Below are positions 10,881 through 21,500 of a stretch of 64,000 bases of DNA, in pieces. Within the stretch, counting starts at the first letter, position 1. Every line of letters begins with the position of its first letter. Origin of the DNA: Desmodus rotundus (Eukaryota; Chordata; Mammalia; Chiroptera; Phyllostomidae). Both the position numbers and the translations under genes were made by a program. Location: the NCBI RefSeq assembly GCF_022682495.2, contig NC_071393.1:101359010-101423009 (forward strand), in the 5' to 3' direction. Under the pieces are notes generated by a model. The model saw only the letters and a list, made by a program, of their open reading frames with translations, had not been told where the DNA came from and made no database searches.

Positions 10881-12640
10881 ACTTAAAATTCTGAGACGCT
10901 CTAAGGAGACCTGGAGTCTTTGGCGCAAGGGATGGGAGCAGGGAAGAGAAGAGGGGCCAGACCGTCTCGTAGTTTATCCTACTGCAAGTATGACTGGCCA
11001 GTATAATATTCAGACCTTGTATTTAATGGTGTTAGGACATAGCCACCTCTGCACTGTTGGGTTGGTATTCTGAATGCTCATTTAACAACAAAAACATAAA
11101 TTATGTTTTCTTTAGAAATTGCTTTCCTGAATTTCCTATGTGTGTCTCATCTGTTCTCCCTGGCTGTGTGTGTTTTTGAGTGTGGAAAAAGCAGGGTTTA
11201 AATGTCAGAAGGAAGGGATCAGATTCCCTCTCCTCTTGCCAACCAAGAGCACATTTACTAGTCTCTTCCCTCCATTAAATGCTAAATGATGTTTATGAAG
11301 CACCCACATGGGCCTGGAGCTTTTCTCAGGGCCTGGGGTTGCCAGGTGGCCCGCATAATGGCATTACCCTTCATTTGAACTTTCCACCCTGGTGTTCTTG
11401 GAGACTCTTCGGGAACACTGTGAACAGGCTCATATTTAAAGTGAGGATGAGGAAGGGGTATAGCCACGACACATGAGATGTAGCCCCTGATTCATAATCA
11501 GGTAAGTCAGTGAGCTATGACTGGTCAGTTTCATCCTACCTCCATTCCCCCATCAGCCCTGTCCAACAGCCATCAACTTCCCTGGTCAGCCCCCACCCTG
11601 GCTGAACCCTGCCTCTCTTTACAGTCCAAAGGAAAATTTGACATTCCATCAAGTGGTGAAAAGGCTGTCAAAAAGGACCAACTTTTCCTATTAAATCTCA
11701 CAGATGGAGTGACCAGACTCACCAACTCGATTCTGGGGTTGCTGTTTTTAAAAATGGGAAAGTACATGTTAAACCAGAGCTGGCCTGGAAAATCCACATC
11801 ATATGGTCACAACAACTGCAAACCAGATAGGTATAAAAATGGGCATTTTATCCTAACACATGAGGAAAGGAGACAGGCTTCTTTAAAGATGTATCTTTTC
11901 TTTCGTGGCCAAAGCTGACATCTTTCAACATCTTGTTGAAAGTGTCGGTGTAACAATCGCTCCGTAAACACAGGGTGGGTAATCATCTTCCTATCATCAC
12001 CAGGAACTCAGATCTATAATATGTACAAGCAGACTGTTACATCCTCCTCCCCTAGCAGCATCATCAGTAAACAAAGCATCCACTCCTGGGAAGGCACACA
12101 GAACTCATTAGAAATTTGTCTGCAGAGAAGGCAGGAAGGAAGGGGAGGGAGGGGAAGCTCCTGCGACACCAGACTCTTGCCCTGCTCTCTCTTGGACTCT
12201 GCTGCTGGGGTTCAGAAGGTTGCTTTCAGGCCAGTAATGATGAATCTGACGCCATGTGAACGAGATTTGCAGGTGTGAGTGGGAGGCTGCCGGGGCAAGC
12301 CCAGATGAATGTAACGTGGGGAGAGGAGAATTTCTGGGACACAAGCAGAAGCAAATTGCTCGGGGTTGTGCTTGAATGAGCAATAATAGGACAGATGCCT
12401 CTTCCTGAGGGAGGGTTGATGGGTCATCCAAGAGGCAATTTAGAGCTCTGATCTGTGCAACCCTCATGCTGCTGTCAGAAAAGGATGCAACAGGATGAAA
12501 GGCAACATCATCGGACCAAGACAGTCAGAACTGTCTGACGACTTGAAAAATCTACCACTCCATTGAAGTTAACTCCACAGCGTGCAACCCCCATGAAAGC
12601 AAATGAATGGACAAGTCAAGGGCACAAATGCCTGCCACAT
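10881..12640. other. Unrecognised non-coding stretch
   Basis: No feature I can defend. A weak MIR-like pattern may exist at 11280-11470. The 133-codon plus-strand frame at 11517-11918 shows no domain, and the opposite strand is also partly open there. Confidence 0.4.
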
Positions 12641-12701
12641 AGTAGGCACTCGGTAAATAGTTAGTTACTGAATAAATGAATGAATGAATGAATGAATGGG
12701 T
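12641..12701 (+). mobile_element. L2 3' terminus with ATGA repeat tail
   Basis: CACATAGTAGGCACTCGGTA followed by AATAGTTAG... and then a run of ATGA tetranucleotides (about 12675-12698) is the typical 3' end of an L2 LINE, whose tail is a simple tetranucleotide repeat. Confidence 0.7.
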
Positions 12702-12739
12702 GGAGGAGCTGATTAAAGCTTCGGAGACAATCATTTGGA

Positions 12740-12967
12740 CCAGAAACGATATCTATTCATTCATTATTTCATTCGGCACATGTATTTGGAGCGTCCATGT
12801 AATGTCTGGAACTATGTACCCGTGAACTAGACAGCGGTCTGCCCTCCACAGCTCCCAGTGGGGAGACGCAGACAAGTAAATGGGCAAGCGAATAGATAGT
12901 AAGGTAATTTATAACCACTGGCAAGTACTGTAGAGATACCGAAGTGTAGTATTAGAATAGGCTAGAG
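12740..12967 (-). mobile_element. L2 LINE relic, first part
   Basis: TCTATTCATTCATTATTTCA, then a degenerate size-and-count segment and CCCAGTGGGGAGACGCAGAC with AAGTAAATGGGC, matches the reverse complement of the L2 3' region. The element resumes at 13307 after an inserted hAT transposon. Confidence 0.6.
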
Positions 12968-13306
12968 CAGAGATCAGCAAACTTCTTTCAGAAAGAGCCA
13001 GAGAGAAACTACTTTAGCTTTTGTGGGCCAAACACTCTCTACAGTAACTGCTCAACTCTGCCATTGTAGCCTGAAGGCAGCCATGGACAATATGTAAATA
13101 AATGAGCACAGCTGTGTTCAACTAAAACTTAATTTATGAACACTGAAATTCGAATTTCATATAATTTTATATGCTACAAAATATTCTTCTTCTCTTGCCT
13201 TTGCAACCATTAAAAAAAAACTTAAAAACCATTCTTAGCTCTCAGGCCGTACCAAAGCAGGCTGATAACCAGATCTAGCCCACAGCACATAGTGTGTCGA
13301 CCCCTG
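12968..13306. mobile_element. hAT-Charlie-type non-autonomous DNA transposon
   Basis: The left end CAGAGATCAGCAAACTTC and right end GTGTCGACCCCTG form degenerate inverted termini. Inside are GTGGGCCAAACACTCTCTAC, CTCAACTCTGCCATTGTAGC, AGGCAGCCATGGACAATATG and ACTAAAACTTAATTTATGAA in the order of a very common mammalian hAT element. It interrupts an L2, so it inserted after the L2. A clean 8-bp target duplication is no longer visible. No transposase is encoded. Confidence 0.8.
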
Positions 13307-13545
13307 GAAGTGAGTGACAGGGCAAGGAGTCAGGAAGCTCTGCCAGGAAGGTGACATTTGAGCTGAGACTAGAATGAGGATCAGGAACTGGCCATGCAAA
13401 GAGAGGAGGAAGGACCATCCCAGGCACAAGGAGGAGTGGTGCAGAGGCCTTCAAGAAAGAAGGAGCTCTGTGCTCCAGGAACGTGAAGACAGTCGAAGAG
13501 GCTAACCTACAGCAATCGAGCTGCCTGAGGTGAGTGCTTCCTTGC
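13307..13545 (-). mobile_element. L2 LINE relic, second part
   Basis: GGAAGGTGACATTTGAGCTG, GAGACTAGAATGAGGA, then CCATCCCAGGCACAAGG and GCAGAGGCCTTCAAG follow the reverse-complement L2 body after the gap made by the hAT insertion. The overlapping minus-strand frames at 13235-13547 are repeat-derived. Confidence 0.7.
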
Positions 13546-13548
13546 ATC

Positions 13549-13753
13549 CAGGGTCCGGCACAAATAACACCCCCTTTTGATTACGTCTTTTATTACAAAA
13601 TCATCAGCATGTAACTCCATAACCTAACAATATCACACAAGAACCCCATATGACATTTTAGGTGAAATGTTCAAATTAAAGCTATAAATTATGACGTCCA
13701 TATTATTACCCTACCAACCACACTCAAGCAGGCATCACTTCTGCCAGACCCTG
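13549..13753. mobile_element. Unidentified interspersed element, copy 2
   Basis: This is the more complete copy (205 bp) of the element also found at 6921-7118. The left end CAGGGTCCGGCACAA matches the reverse complement of the right end (CAGGGTCTGGCAGAA) at 13 of 15 positions, which suggests short terminal inverted repeats. Flanking bases do not give a clean duplication, so the superfamily is unresolved. It has no coding capacity and is AT-rich. An unnamed MITE-like family is the leading reading; an LTR fragment is an alternative. Confidence 0.6.
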
Positions 13754-13756
13754 TAT

Positions 13757-14330
13757 ACCCACAGTGCTGTCTACCATAGGCGGTAGTTGCACAGTTGTGA
13801 GGGAAAACAGATCGGGAAACTTCCTTGTCCTCACTTGGTCTGGAGATGTGAGGATGAAGACAGTCCCGGCCCCCGTGCGCATCACCCCAGCACGAAGCTC
13901 CTGGTCAGAGAGGCACACATTGTGTGCTTGGGCTGACTGGCCGTCTTTGGACAAAACGGATTCTGACGTCACTGACCCTCGTTGCTTATCTGCGGATTTC
14001 TTCATCGTTCAAAATTAGTCATTCGTGGGTTTTAAGCAAAGGTATCTTTCTGGAAAAATTATAAGAGAAGCAGCTCACAAAATGAGGTTTTGTTCGAACG
14101 CACAATGGCCACTTTGGGGGTTACAACTTTTGGAGTGTTACGCACTGTTTGACTCCTGGACTCCAACCAACATCGATCAGCCTGTTTTCACAGAAGTGTT
14201 TTGACATAATCTCATTAAAGCGAAATTATCGGAAGTCTTCTGGAATTCTGTATTCAAAGGGAAAATAGACAATTCCATCCATCAAGCACACACCCTGACA
14301 GCTATGGCGACCATCGAAAACTAGGTGAAG
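13757..14330. other. CpG-enriched block with consensus CRE
   Basis: I count twelve CpG dinucleotides between 13757 and 14020 and several more up to 14320, well above the surrounding DNA. A perfect cAMP-response element, TGACGTCA, lies at 13964-13971. Both strands have an open frame (13764-14018 plus, 84 codons; 13724-14005 minus, 93 codons), neither with a recognisable domain. The block abuts copy 2 of the unidentified element. It could be a small regulatory element, a recently arrived sequence not yet CpG-depleted, or part of a larger unknown repeat. Confidence 0.4.
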
Positions 14331-15350
14331 CAGGTTTTTGGAAAACCCCATTGCACCTCCTCCATCCCCTACTGGCTTGGGGGCAGCAGAAGGGGGTGAT
14401 GGAGGGAAACAGCCAGGCCCAGGTGAGAGGAACTTGTCTTTGCAGCCTTCTTGTTGCTCATTGATTCTTTGGCTTCTGGCCTTTACAGCCTTTGGACTTG
14501 AGTCAATTCCTCTTCTTGTGGAAGCTACTCAAGTCCATTTGTTACCTTTCATATGTGGATTTTTACTTTGTCAATTAACATTTCTTACACTGAATTAAGG
14601 CTCAGCATAGCATCTCAACTCTTCATATCCCCAACTGGGGGGCAAAGCAACTCAGCAGTTTTCAAGTCCTGGCAGCATCAAAAGAGCATCTGCAATCAAT
14701 TACCACCTTTTTTTCCCTGTTTCTCACCATCCTTTGCTTAAAAATGGCTAACTTATTTTTTTCCCTTCATATCCTTGTAAAAACATATGCACACACCAAC
14801 ACACACATGTGCTCCCAGGCTGAAATCACAAGTGCCAAAGCTCAGCCTGGAGAGAACGTTTATGGCTGGGTTCTACGTCCCCCCAAACAGGGGTTTACAA
14901 TGGAAACACTGACAGGTCATTAACTATAATAGCATACACCGAGGCATGTTGTCTCCATTCTGCGTGTGTCAGCAGGATTTCCAGGCCCAGAGTCTGGTTG
15001 TAGCTCATGAGTCGTGCCCGAATGTGCGAGGCGAGCTTGAGGGCAAGGGGACAGCCCAGAGAAAACGACTCGGGACATGCCGAGTTTTCAGGTGCGGGAT
15101 ATTTTATTCTGTGATGTTTGGATGCAGTCATGATCACAGGCATCTCAGCATGGAGAACATGCCACCTAGGTGAGAAGCCAAAGTCGCCATCAGCCACCCA
15201 CCTCACACGGCCAATTTCTCCTTGCCCCCCCCCATGACTGTTACTGATATAAAGAAGCAACTCAGCGCAACACGCTTAGTAGTTAATAGATTGGAACTAT
15301 TCCCCGCTGGCTATTAGTTCTTCTTTTTGTGCTTTCTTATAAGGAGATCA
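14331..15350. other. Unrecognised non-coding stretch
   Basis: No repeat family or exon is recognised. The 121-codon minus-strand frame at 14895-15260 shows no domain. A short C-run lies at 15225-15232. Confidence 0.4.
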
Positions 15351-15354
15351 ATCT

Positions 15355-15425
15355 ATGTCCAGGGCTTAGAACATTGCCTGACACATACTAAATGCCCAGT
15401 GTATACTGGGTGTTGCACGCATAGC
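15355..15425 (+). mobile_element. L2 3'-end relic
   Basis: CAGGGCTTAGAACATTGCCTG, GACACATACTAAATGCCC is the L2 3' terminus in plus orientation, truncated on both sides. Confidence 0.55.
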
Positions 15426-15517
15426 TGGGTGGATCAGCGAGCTAAGGAAGGAATTAACAAACAAATTTCTTTCAGCTCAGGTTTCCCATCTGTGACATGA
15501 AGTGGATCAATAAGACC

Positions 15518-15665
15518 AATGGTTTTCAACTCTGGTTGCACATTTGAATAACTTTGAACCACTTTACAAAAATACTAATACCCAGATCCTACCAAAGACC
15601 AAGCACCAATAGTTTAAAAAACTCTGTAGGTGGTTCTAATGTAGACTAGATAATTCTAACATTCC
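15518..15665 (+). mobile_element. MER5A-like hAT relic
   Basis: The sequence starts with ATGGTTTTCAACTCTGGTTG, then CACATTTGAATAAC, ACAAAAATACTAATACCCAG and ATCCTACC, and ends with GTGGTTCTAATG, matching the MER5A order. It is a non-coding, non-autonomous DNA transposon. Confidence 0.7.
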
Positions 15666-15789
15666 TTTCTGTGTTTAAAACTCTATGGGTTTTAACTAAT
15701 TTGGGTCATAAAATGCAAGGGCTAGAATTTGTCACTCCCCAGCTCAGAGGAATAAAAGGAAGGGGAGTGAAATGACATCAATAAATTAT

Positions 15790-15995
15790 ACTTAGGAAAT
15801 AATGGCCATTCATTGAACTTCTTGGTGCCAAGCACTGTACATTACCTATATTTTCTCCAGTCCCTCTGACAGGTGGCATTATCCCCTTAACCCTGTTTTC
15901 AGATAAGCAACCTGGGCTCAGAGAAGTGATATCCATCAACTCCTTTTCAGAAGTAAATGATGCTCACCACCAGGCAAAGGTTTTATGTTCAGGCA
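15790..15995 (-). mobile_element. MIR SINE relic
   Basis: CCATTCATTGAACTTCTTGG, AAGCACTGTACATTACCTAT, GGTGGCATTATCCCCTTAAC and TTCAGATAAGCAACCTGGGC with CAGAGAAGTGA follow the reverse complement of MIR. Confidence 0.7.
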
Positions 15996-17232
15996 CAGTG
16001 GAGGAAGAGAGAGAAGCAAGAACTTCAAGACACCACAAAACTGTGAGATTTGGGGAGGAGGAACTCCCTCCCATCCCTGCTCCTCTCCAACTTGAAAAAG
16101 GACAACCCTGCCTCCCCCCAGGCCTGGGCCAGCTGTCAGAGATGAGCCCTGATAAAGGCCCTGGGCCTCCTCCTTGAATTCCTTTGTTCCAGAACCCATC
16201 CCATTAGAAAAAGGTCACACATCTTTGGCCCCTTTTAATTTCAGGGGTGGAGAGGTAAAAGCCCAGTCAGGGAAACATGTGCAATTATGAGCAATTACTT
16301 AAACGGCTTTCAGACAAGCCTTGGCTCTCCACCAGCAGGCAGAGGGGCCGGCGTCTGGGTTTTGTAGGCGAGAAGGAGCGAGGGTGGGAAGGTGGAGAGG
16401 GGGGAGGGGAGACAGCAAAGCCTTTTGTCACTAGGCTACAAAAAAAAAAAAAAACCCATTGGTATTTCCTGCCACTGGACTAGCTGACACTAACCAGCCC
16501 TGCGCAGGGGAACTATTCACTTAAAAGTCATCGTTTCCTTTACTTATCTGCCTCTAAAGAAACAAATCTATTAGCAGCAAGAAATCACTCCAGTGGCTTT
16601 AACTAAGTGCTTCTCCTGCCGACAATGCCAAAGCCTGTCTTCAGCTCCTGCCCGCAGTCCCCTGGCCCTGCTCCTCCGGGCAGCAGCTCCGCTCCACCCT
16701 GGCCTGGGCGGTGTCAGGGTGTCTCTGGCCACTGCAGATAACAAGGGCCATTACATTCCAACTCCTTTCCCAACCTCCTTCCCCCCACTCCACCGAAGTC
16801 CCAAACCCAATTTCTCCCTGGCAGATCAAAGGCTGCCCAAGCTACAGGAGAGCTCACTCGATCAATAAGCTCTTGACAAGGGAATAAACAGAACAATCCA
16901 ATATTTTCCTTCAGGATTTACTTGGCCTGTGGAATAGCAGTGCATTGCTATGCCTGTCCTTTGGAGAACCATGGAAATTTGGTGTGCGGTTCAAAATAGT
17001 TCGCTCTCTGAATTAAAAACAAAGATGCCCAAATAACCCCAAGAACACTTTTCTAGGCTTTGTGGGTCTTAAACACACAAACCGTGTTGTGGTACAGTTG
17101 GACTTTTTGGATTTTCCAAAAGCAGCTTTCCTTCCACTCCAACTAAGATTGCAAGAGTTACTGAAGAGCTTCCTAAGAAAGTAGATCTAATTTTAACAAT
17201 TAACTTTGCAATTTAGGAAGTATAATAAAAAT
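15996..17232. other. Unrecognised stretch with G-rich and poly-A patches
   Basis: Contains a G-rich run at 16382-16409 (possible G-quadruplex, long loop) and an A-run at about 16440-16454. The part from 16270 to 16920 carries homeodomain-like AATTA and SOX-like ACAAT words but no repeat signature; it is a weak candidate for regulatory DNA. Open frames at 16593-16896 overlap on both strands and are not credited. Confidence 0.35.
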
Positions 17233-17483
17233 GGCCTTGGCCGGGTAGCTCCATTGGTTAGAGCACGGTCCCAGTACACCCAGGTTGTGGGTTCGATCCC
17301 TAGTCAGGGCACATAACAAGAAACAACCAATGAATGCACAAATGAGTGGAACAACAAACAGATGTTTCCCTTTCTCACTCTCTCTCTCTCTCTCTCTCTC
17401 TTTTTCTCTTTCTCTCTCCCTCTTTCTTTCTCTCTCTCTCTCCCCTTCCTCTCTCTCTCTAAAAATCAATAAATAAAATTTTT
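17233..17483 (+). mobile_element. VES SINE (bat, tRNA-derived)
   Basis: Starts GGCCTTGGCCGGGTAGCTCC, has a tRNA-type B box within GTGGGTTCGATCCC, then TAGTCAGGGCACATA, and a long CT-rich tail followed by AAAAATCAATAAATAAAA. This is a variant with little of the usual CCCAGT-AGGGGGC middle section. VES elements are non-coding and are transcribed by RNA polymerase III, then mobilised by L1 proteins. I could not find a clean target duplication. The arginine/glutamate-rich minus-strand frame here is a product of the CT tract. Confidence 0.85.
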
Positions 17484-18154
17484 GAAACTATGGATCAAAA
17501 AGCACAACAAACAAAAGCAATTAAATCCAGGATGCCATGCATTTGGGACATACTAATTACTGTTAAACCCAGGAGAATACTCACTTAAAAAAATCAACTC
17601 CATTGATTCCTATACCACTCCCCTATGACTCTCTCTTTGACTCCTAAACCCTTAATCCATGAAACTGGAGAGCATGGAGAGCTGAATTGCTAAAATAGTC
17701 CACGGGATGCACTTGTTATGTAGCCATCTGAACTGCCCCATTAACTATGCATGATGTTGTATTTACTCACACATGCCTTCATGTATGTTACATACATATT
17801 ACAGTTTTAGAAATAAATCCTTGCATCTTCCTCCTTTATAAGATATATAAATATATGGTTACATCGATATGAGCTCTTCATTAGTAAGTATGGCAAATGC
17901 TCGACAAAGATCAGAGAGGCATATTAAACCACTCTGGTTTAGGATCCAGAGAAAAGAAAGCGAAGTAGATCCACAACATAGGCCAGAAAATGGGGAAAAG
18001 TTGAGGGGCAGGGGTGGTGGTGTCGCGTGACACAGTGACAGTTACAGCTTCCGCTGGGGACACAGACAATAGGATGTGTCAGGTGTACATGTACAGCCCA
18101 CAGGAAGAATACAGACTCCTTGTATATTTGTGTGTTTCCTTCTAAAGCATGACT
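17484..18154. other. Unrecognised non-coding stretch
   Basis: No exon or repeat family seen; mostly AT-rich unique-looking sequence. Confidence 0.4.
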
Positions 18155-18395
18155 TAATATTGATAGCTGCCATTTATTGAGAGTTCACATTTACCAGGCA
18201 CAAAGCAAAGGACTTGACAAGCTTCACGTTATTTCTTTTAGTTCTCACAAGAGTCCTATGAAATAGGTACCATTTAACAGAGGAGGTAAGTGGTCCTAAA
18301 GAGATTAAGTGTCTTCCCCAAGGTCACATGGGAGTAACTGGAAACGCTGGCGCTTGAGTGGAGGCATCTGACTTCAGAGCCAGCTCATGAACTGC
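18155..18395 (-). mobile_element. MIR SINE relic
   Basis: GCCATTTATTGAGAGTTCAC, TTACCAGGCACAAAGCAAAG, AAATAGGTACCATTTAACAG and GTCTTCCCCAAGGTCACATG make up a fairly long MIR in reverse orientation. Confidence 0.85.
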
Positions 18396-20125
18396 CAACC
18401 TGAGACCAAACTGTCAGCAACGTCCCTGCCAGCCCTCCCCGCTTCACTTCAATCACGACTCGACAGCCTCTCTCCTCCGCAACGTCTTTTCCCAATCTTC
18501 TCCTTCCAAATTTTCACATGATTTTGGCAATGTTTGTTTTATTCATGAGTCTGTTACCTATCTCCAATTATACTGTTTGTCAAACACTTTCCCCCATCCT
18601 TGCATTTCTGTTAAGTTAGGAGAAAACCAGTATTTCACCGAGGAAAACACAGACCACAAAGTGCTTTGGTGAGAACCTAGAAACAGGTCCAAAGATTCAT
18701 GTGCTTTCCTCCTGAGTCTTGTGACCCTCGGAAATGCACCTTTTACATTATTTTCCTTAGTTTTCAAATACAACAGTTTAAAGACGCCTGGCAGATTTAT
18801 TGATATCTGTGCCCCGGCAGGAGTATATTCACTCTACTCATTTTCGTCTTCCTCCTCTTGGCACGATGATTTGTACTCACCCTTCAGAGGGGCCGTGGGG
18901 AAGCCTTTGGCTCCACCGCGGTAATGGGCACCTGTCTTCAGACCCTGTGTTTAATGACTGTGTTGCCAGCCCTCTCAAGCGGTTCACCATGAAAGTTCAG
19001 GGTCAAGCAGGCTTTGTATGTCACGCTGTCAGCAAACTCACCTGGAATGGCCTGCCTGCCTGAGGACAGAACTTGGCAACTTTAGCCTAATATTGGTCAG
19101 TACCACTGGTCCACCTTATGAGAAAAATTTGTGAGCCAAACCACAGGAGGCCAACGTGGTAGTGGTAGGGAGAGAAAAGCCCAAGCCAGCCTAAAGACAA
19201 TTTTTCTCTCTGTTAAGAAAATCTACCTAATGGGACTGAAATGAGGCCATGAAGAGGATTCTTTTGGATGCAATGTCACCTGAAGACCAACCATCTTCCT
19301 TGACTCACCTGTTATGCCCATCAGCTGCCTTCAACATTCGTACCACATTTGAATCTCTTAGTCTACAATGCAGTTTTTTTTCCTATCACCTTTTTTGGCA
19401 CACTTTGATAACTTATGGGCCTACTTATCTAAACAGTGCCAGCTCCATAAAATGCTTATGCACTCTTCTGAGAGAGAAGCTATTCCTCTGAGGAATATGT
19501 TACTCTCTCCTTGGACGCTATGGATTTGAAGATGGCTCCTGCCTGTCCACAACATGGGCATCAGGGACGTGCTTGAAAACTGCTGCAAGATGAATTAAGA
19601 CTCCAGAGGGCAGTCAGTGGGGAAGCCTGTTCAGAGGGAAGATCGGACCCAACAGGATTACATCAAAGTGTATTTTCAGGATGAAAATCCTTACTTCTGC
19701 CCTCCCTCGGGCCCGTGCCCACAATAGATCTGCCCTGCCCACTGACACGCTCTCACCTGGTCTCCTCATGGCCCAAGGTACACGTGCCCCACCTGGCTAA
19801 ATGAATTCTTGGCCTTGTAACAAGACAAGGATAACGGACCACTGGTGTTTGACCTCATGACCTTGACCTCATTAGCACCATGCCTTCCCCAACAGTGTTA
19901 AGGAGCTATACTCTATGCGGTCGTGTCCCCTACCATGAAACCATCAAGCATGCGAGCCCTGGATGGGTGACAGATGTCTGGGGAAATTAAGGCTGAAATA
20001 CTGTCTACACATCTATTTCTAGGAAGTAGTGTACTTCATATAATGTGTCCCTAATTTCAAATATATCAAAATTGCTACAGAATAAAAGTGGTTGATTTGA
20101 GCCTTTAATAGAAATACATATAATA
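18396..20125. other. Unrecognised stretch with nuclear-receptor half-site cluster
   Basis: No exon or confident repeat is recognised. The only marked feature is the half-site cluster at 19850-19871, listed separately. Frames at 18721-19063 lack any domain. Confidence 0.4.
19850..19871. promoter_or_regulatory. Three nuclear-receptor half-sites in tandem
   Basis: TGACCT occurs three times within 20 bases, at 19850-19855, 19858-19863 and 19864-19869. Read on the minus strand this contains TCAAGGTCA, the extended half-site bound by ERR and SF-1/LRH-1 type receptors, plus a two-base-spaced direct repeat of the RXR partner type. Binding is inferred from motif only. Confidence 0.4.
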
Positions 20126-20302
20126 GGTAGGTAGATATTTTATTTATAAATATAATATATATTTATTATAATATACTACATATTATAATATATAGTATAT
20201 ATATTGTACTATATATTATTATATATTATAATATAAATATAATATATTGTATATTATAATAAATATATTATATTTATACATTAAACTATATATATAATTT
20301 TA
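20126..20302. repeat. AT-rich low-complexity island
   Basis: About 175 bases consist almost only of A and T, with many self-complementary TATATA and AATATATT words. Such tracts are unstable and may extrude as cruciforms. No gene is implied. Confidence 0.9.
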
Positions 20303-20554
20303 GAACCTTCTTGAGGAGAATCTGAGATAAGGCGCCCGGAAGCTATCCAGTGGCTCCATTTCCCTACATTTCACAGGAAGACAGGTGAAATGCAGATTTT
20401 TGTTTGTTTGTTTTCCAAAATAAAATTACCACTAAAATTCTAGTGTTCCTTTTCCCAGCAAGTCCCCTTTTCACTTACTCTCCTGGTCTTCCTCTCTGTT
20501 GGGTGCCTAATGGGCAAAGAGTCTGCCCACAACCATCCACTTTGGGGACTTAAG

Positions 20555-21072
20555 TGGAGTGTGATTGTCGAGCAATTCCCTGCAGTGGCTCCCCTTCCCC
20601 TTTATCATCCTTTGCTCCTTGCCTCTATTTCCTACAGAGACCTCAGCCCACACCGCTCTCCCTTCCCCCACCACATTCCTAATACGATGGCCTCTCCCAG
20701 TGCACCAAGTTTCTTCCTGCCTACAGGTGTTTGCATTTGCTGTTCACTCTACCCAGAAGACCCTACTCTGTCTCCTTCTCATCTTTCATTTCCTACCTGA
20801 ATACTCTCCTGCTCAGAGACACTTTCCTGGCCTCCCACCTGACTCAGTCCTCCACCTCTACCCAGTTACATGCCCCTGAGACTTTTCTTTACAGTACTTG
20901 TCATCATCAAGAAATCTTTTTAATTTATTCATTATTAGCTCTCTCCTCCCTCTAGAATGTCCATAAAGTAGAAACTTCACCAATTTTTTTGGCACTCCCA
21001 AGCACTCAGCACTGAGACAATGCCTGGCACATAGTTGGAGCTAAATAAACAATCAATGAACAAACTAATTAA
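20555..21072 (+). mobile_element. L2 LINE 3' region
   Basis: A long plus-strand L2 relic. Pyrimidine-rich text (CACCACATTCCTAATACG, TGTTTGCATTTGCTGTTCAC) leads to TCCTGCTCAGAGACACTTTC, the AGTACTTGTCATCATC segment and the terminus AATGCCTGGCACATAGTTGG with AGCTAAATAAAC. The plus-strand frames at 20510-20955 cross it and have no intact reverse-transcriptase motif. Confidence 0.8.
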
Positions 21073-21296
21073 TTACTTGTCCAGTGTTCCTCAGGGGAAA
21101 GGCACTGCTTCTCCAAAAAGGTTATCGAATACTGGATATCTTGCTATTAAGAAAGTCTGAAGACCATTAACCACTTCAAACACCCTGACACTCTGCTTAG
21201 TGGCCAGGTGTTGTGAGAACCTGCCTGACTTGGGGGGACCCTCTAGTTTCCAAACACAAAACTGCCTACATACTAAAATGCTTAGACATATTTAAC

Positions 21297-21500
21297 ATCT
21301 AGGTAATGGTAATAGTTACCATATAGTGCGTGCCCTCCCTGCCAGGAACGCATATAACACATTCTTTCATTAGTCCACACGGCAACCCTATGAGGTAGGG
21401 GTATTATCTCTACTTTACAGATGAGGAGATTGAGTCTCAAGTGATTTGCAAAGCCACACGGAATAAGTGTTAGAGCTGGTACTTGAACCTTGTCTGTCTC
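21297..21500 (-). mobile_element. MIR SINE relic
   Basis: ACACGGCAACCCTATGAGGT, TATCTCTACTTTACAGATGA and GGAGATTGAGTCTCAAGTG with AGAGCTGGTACTTGAACC are reverse-complement MIR. Confidence 0.85.

Noticed and set aside
13724..14018. Opposing 84- and 93-codon frames as genes
   Set aside because: No family resemblance, and the minus frame runs into the unidentified repeat; kept only as a CpG-enriched block.
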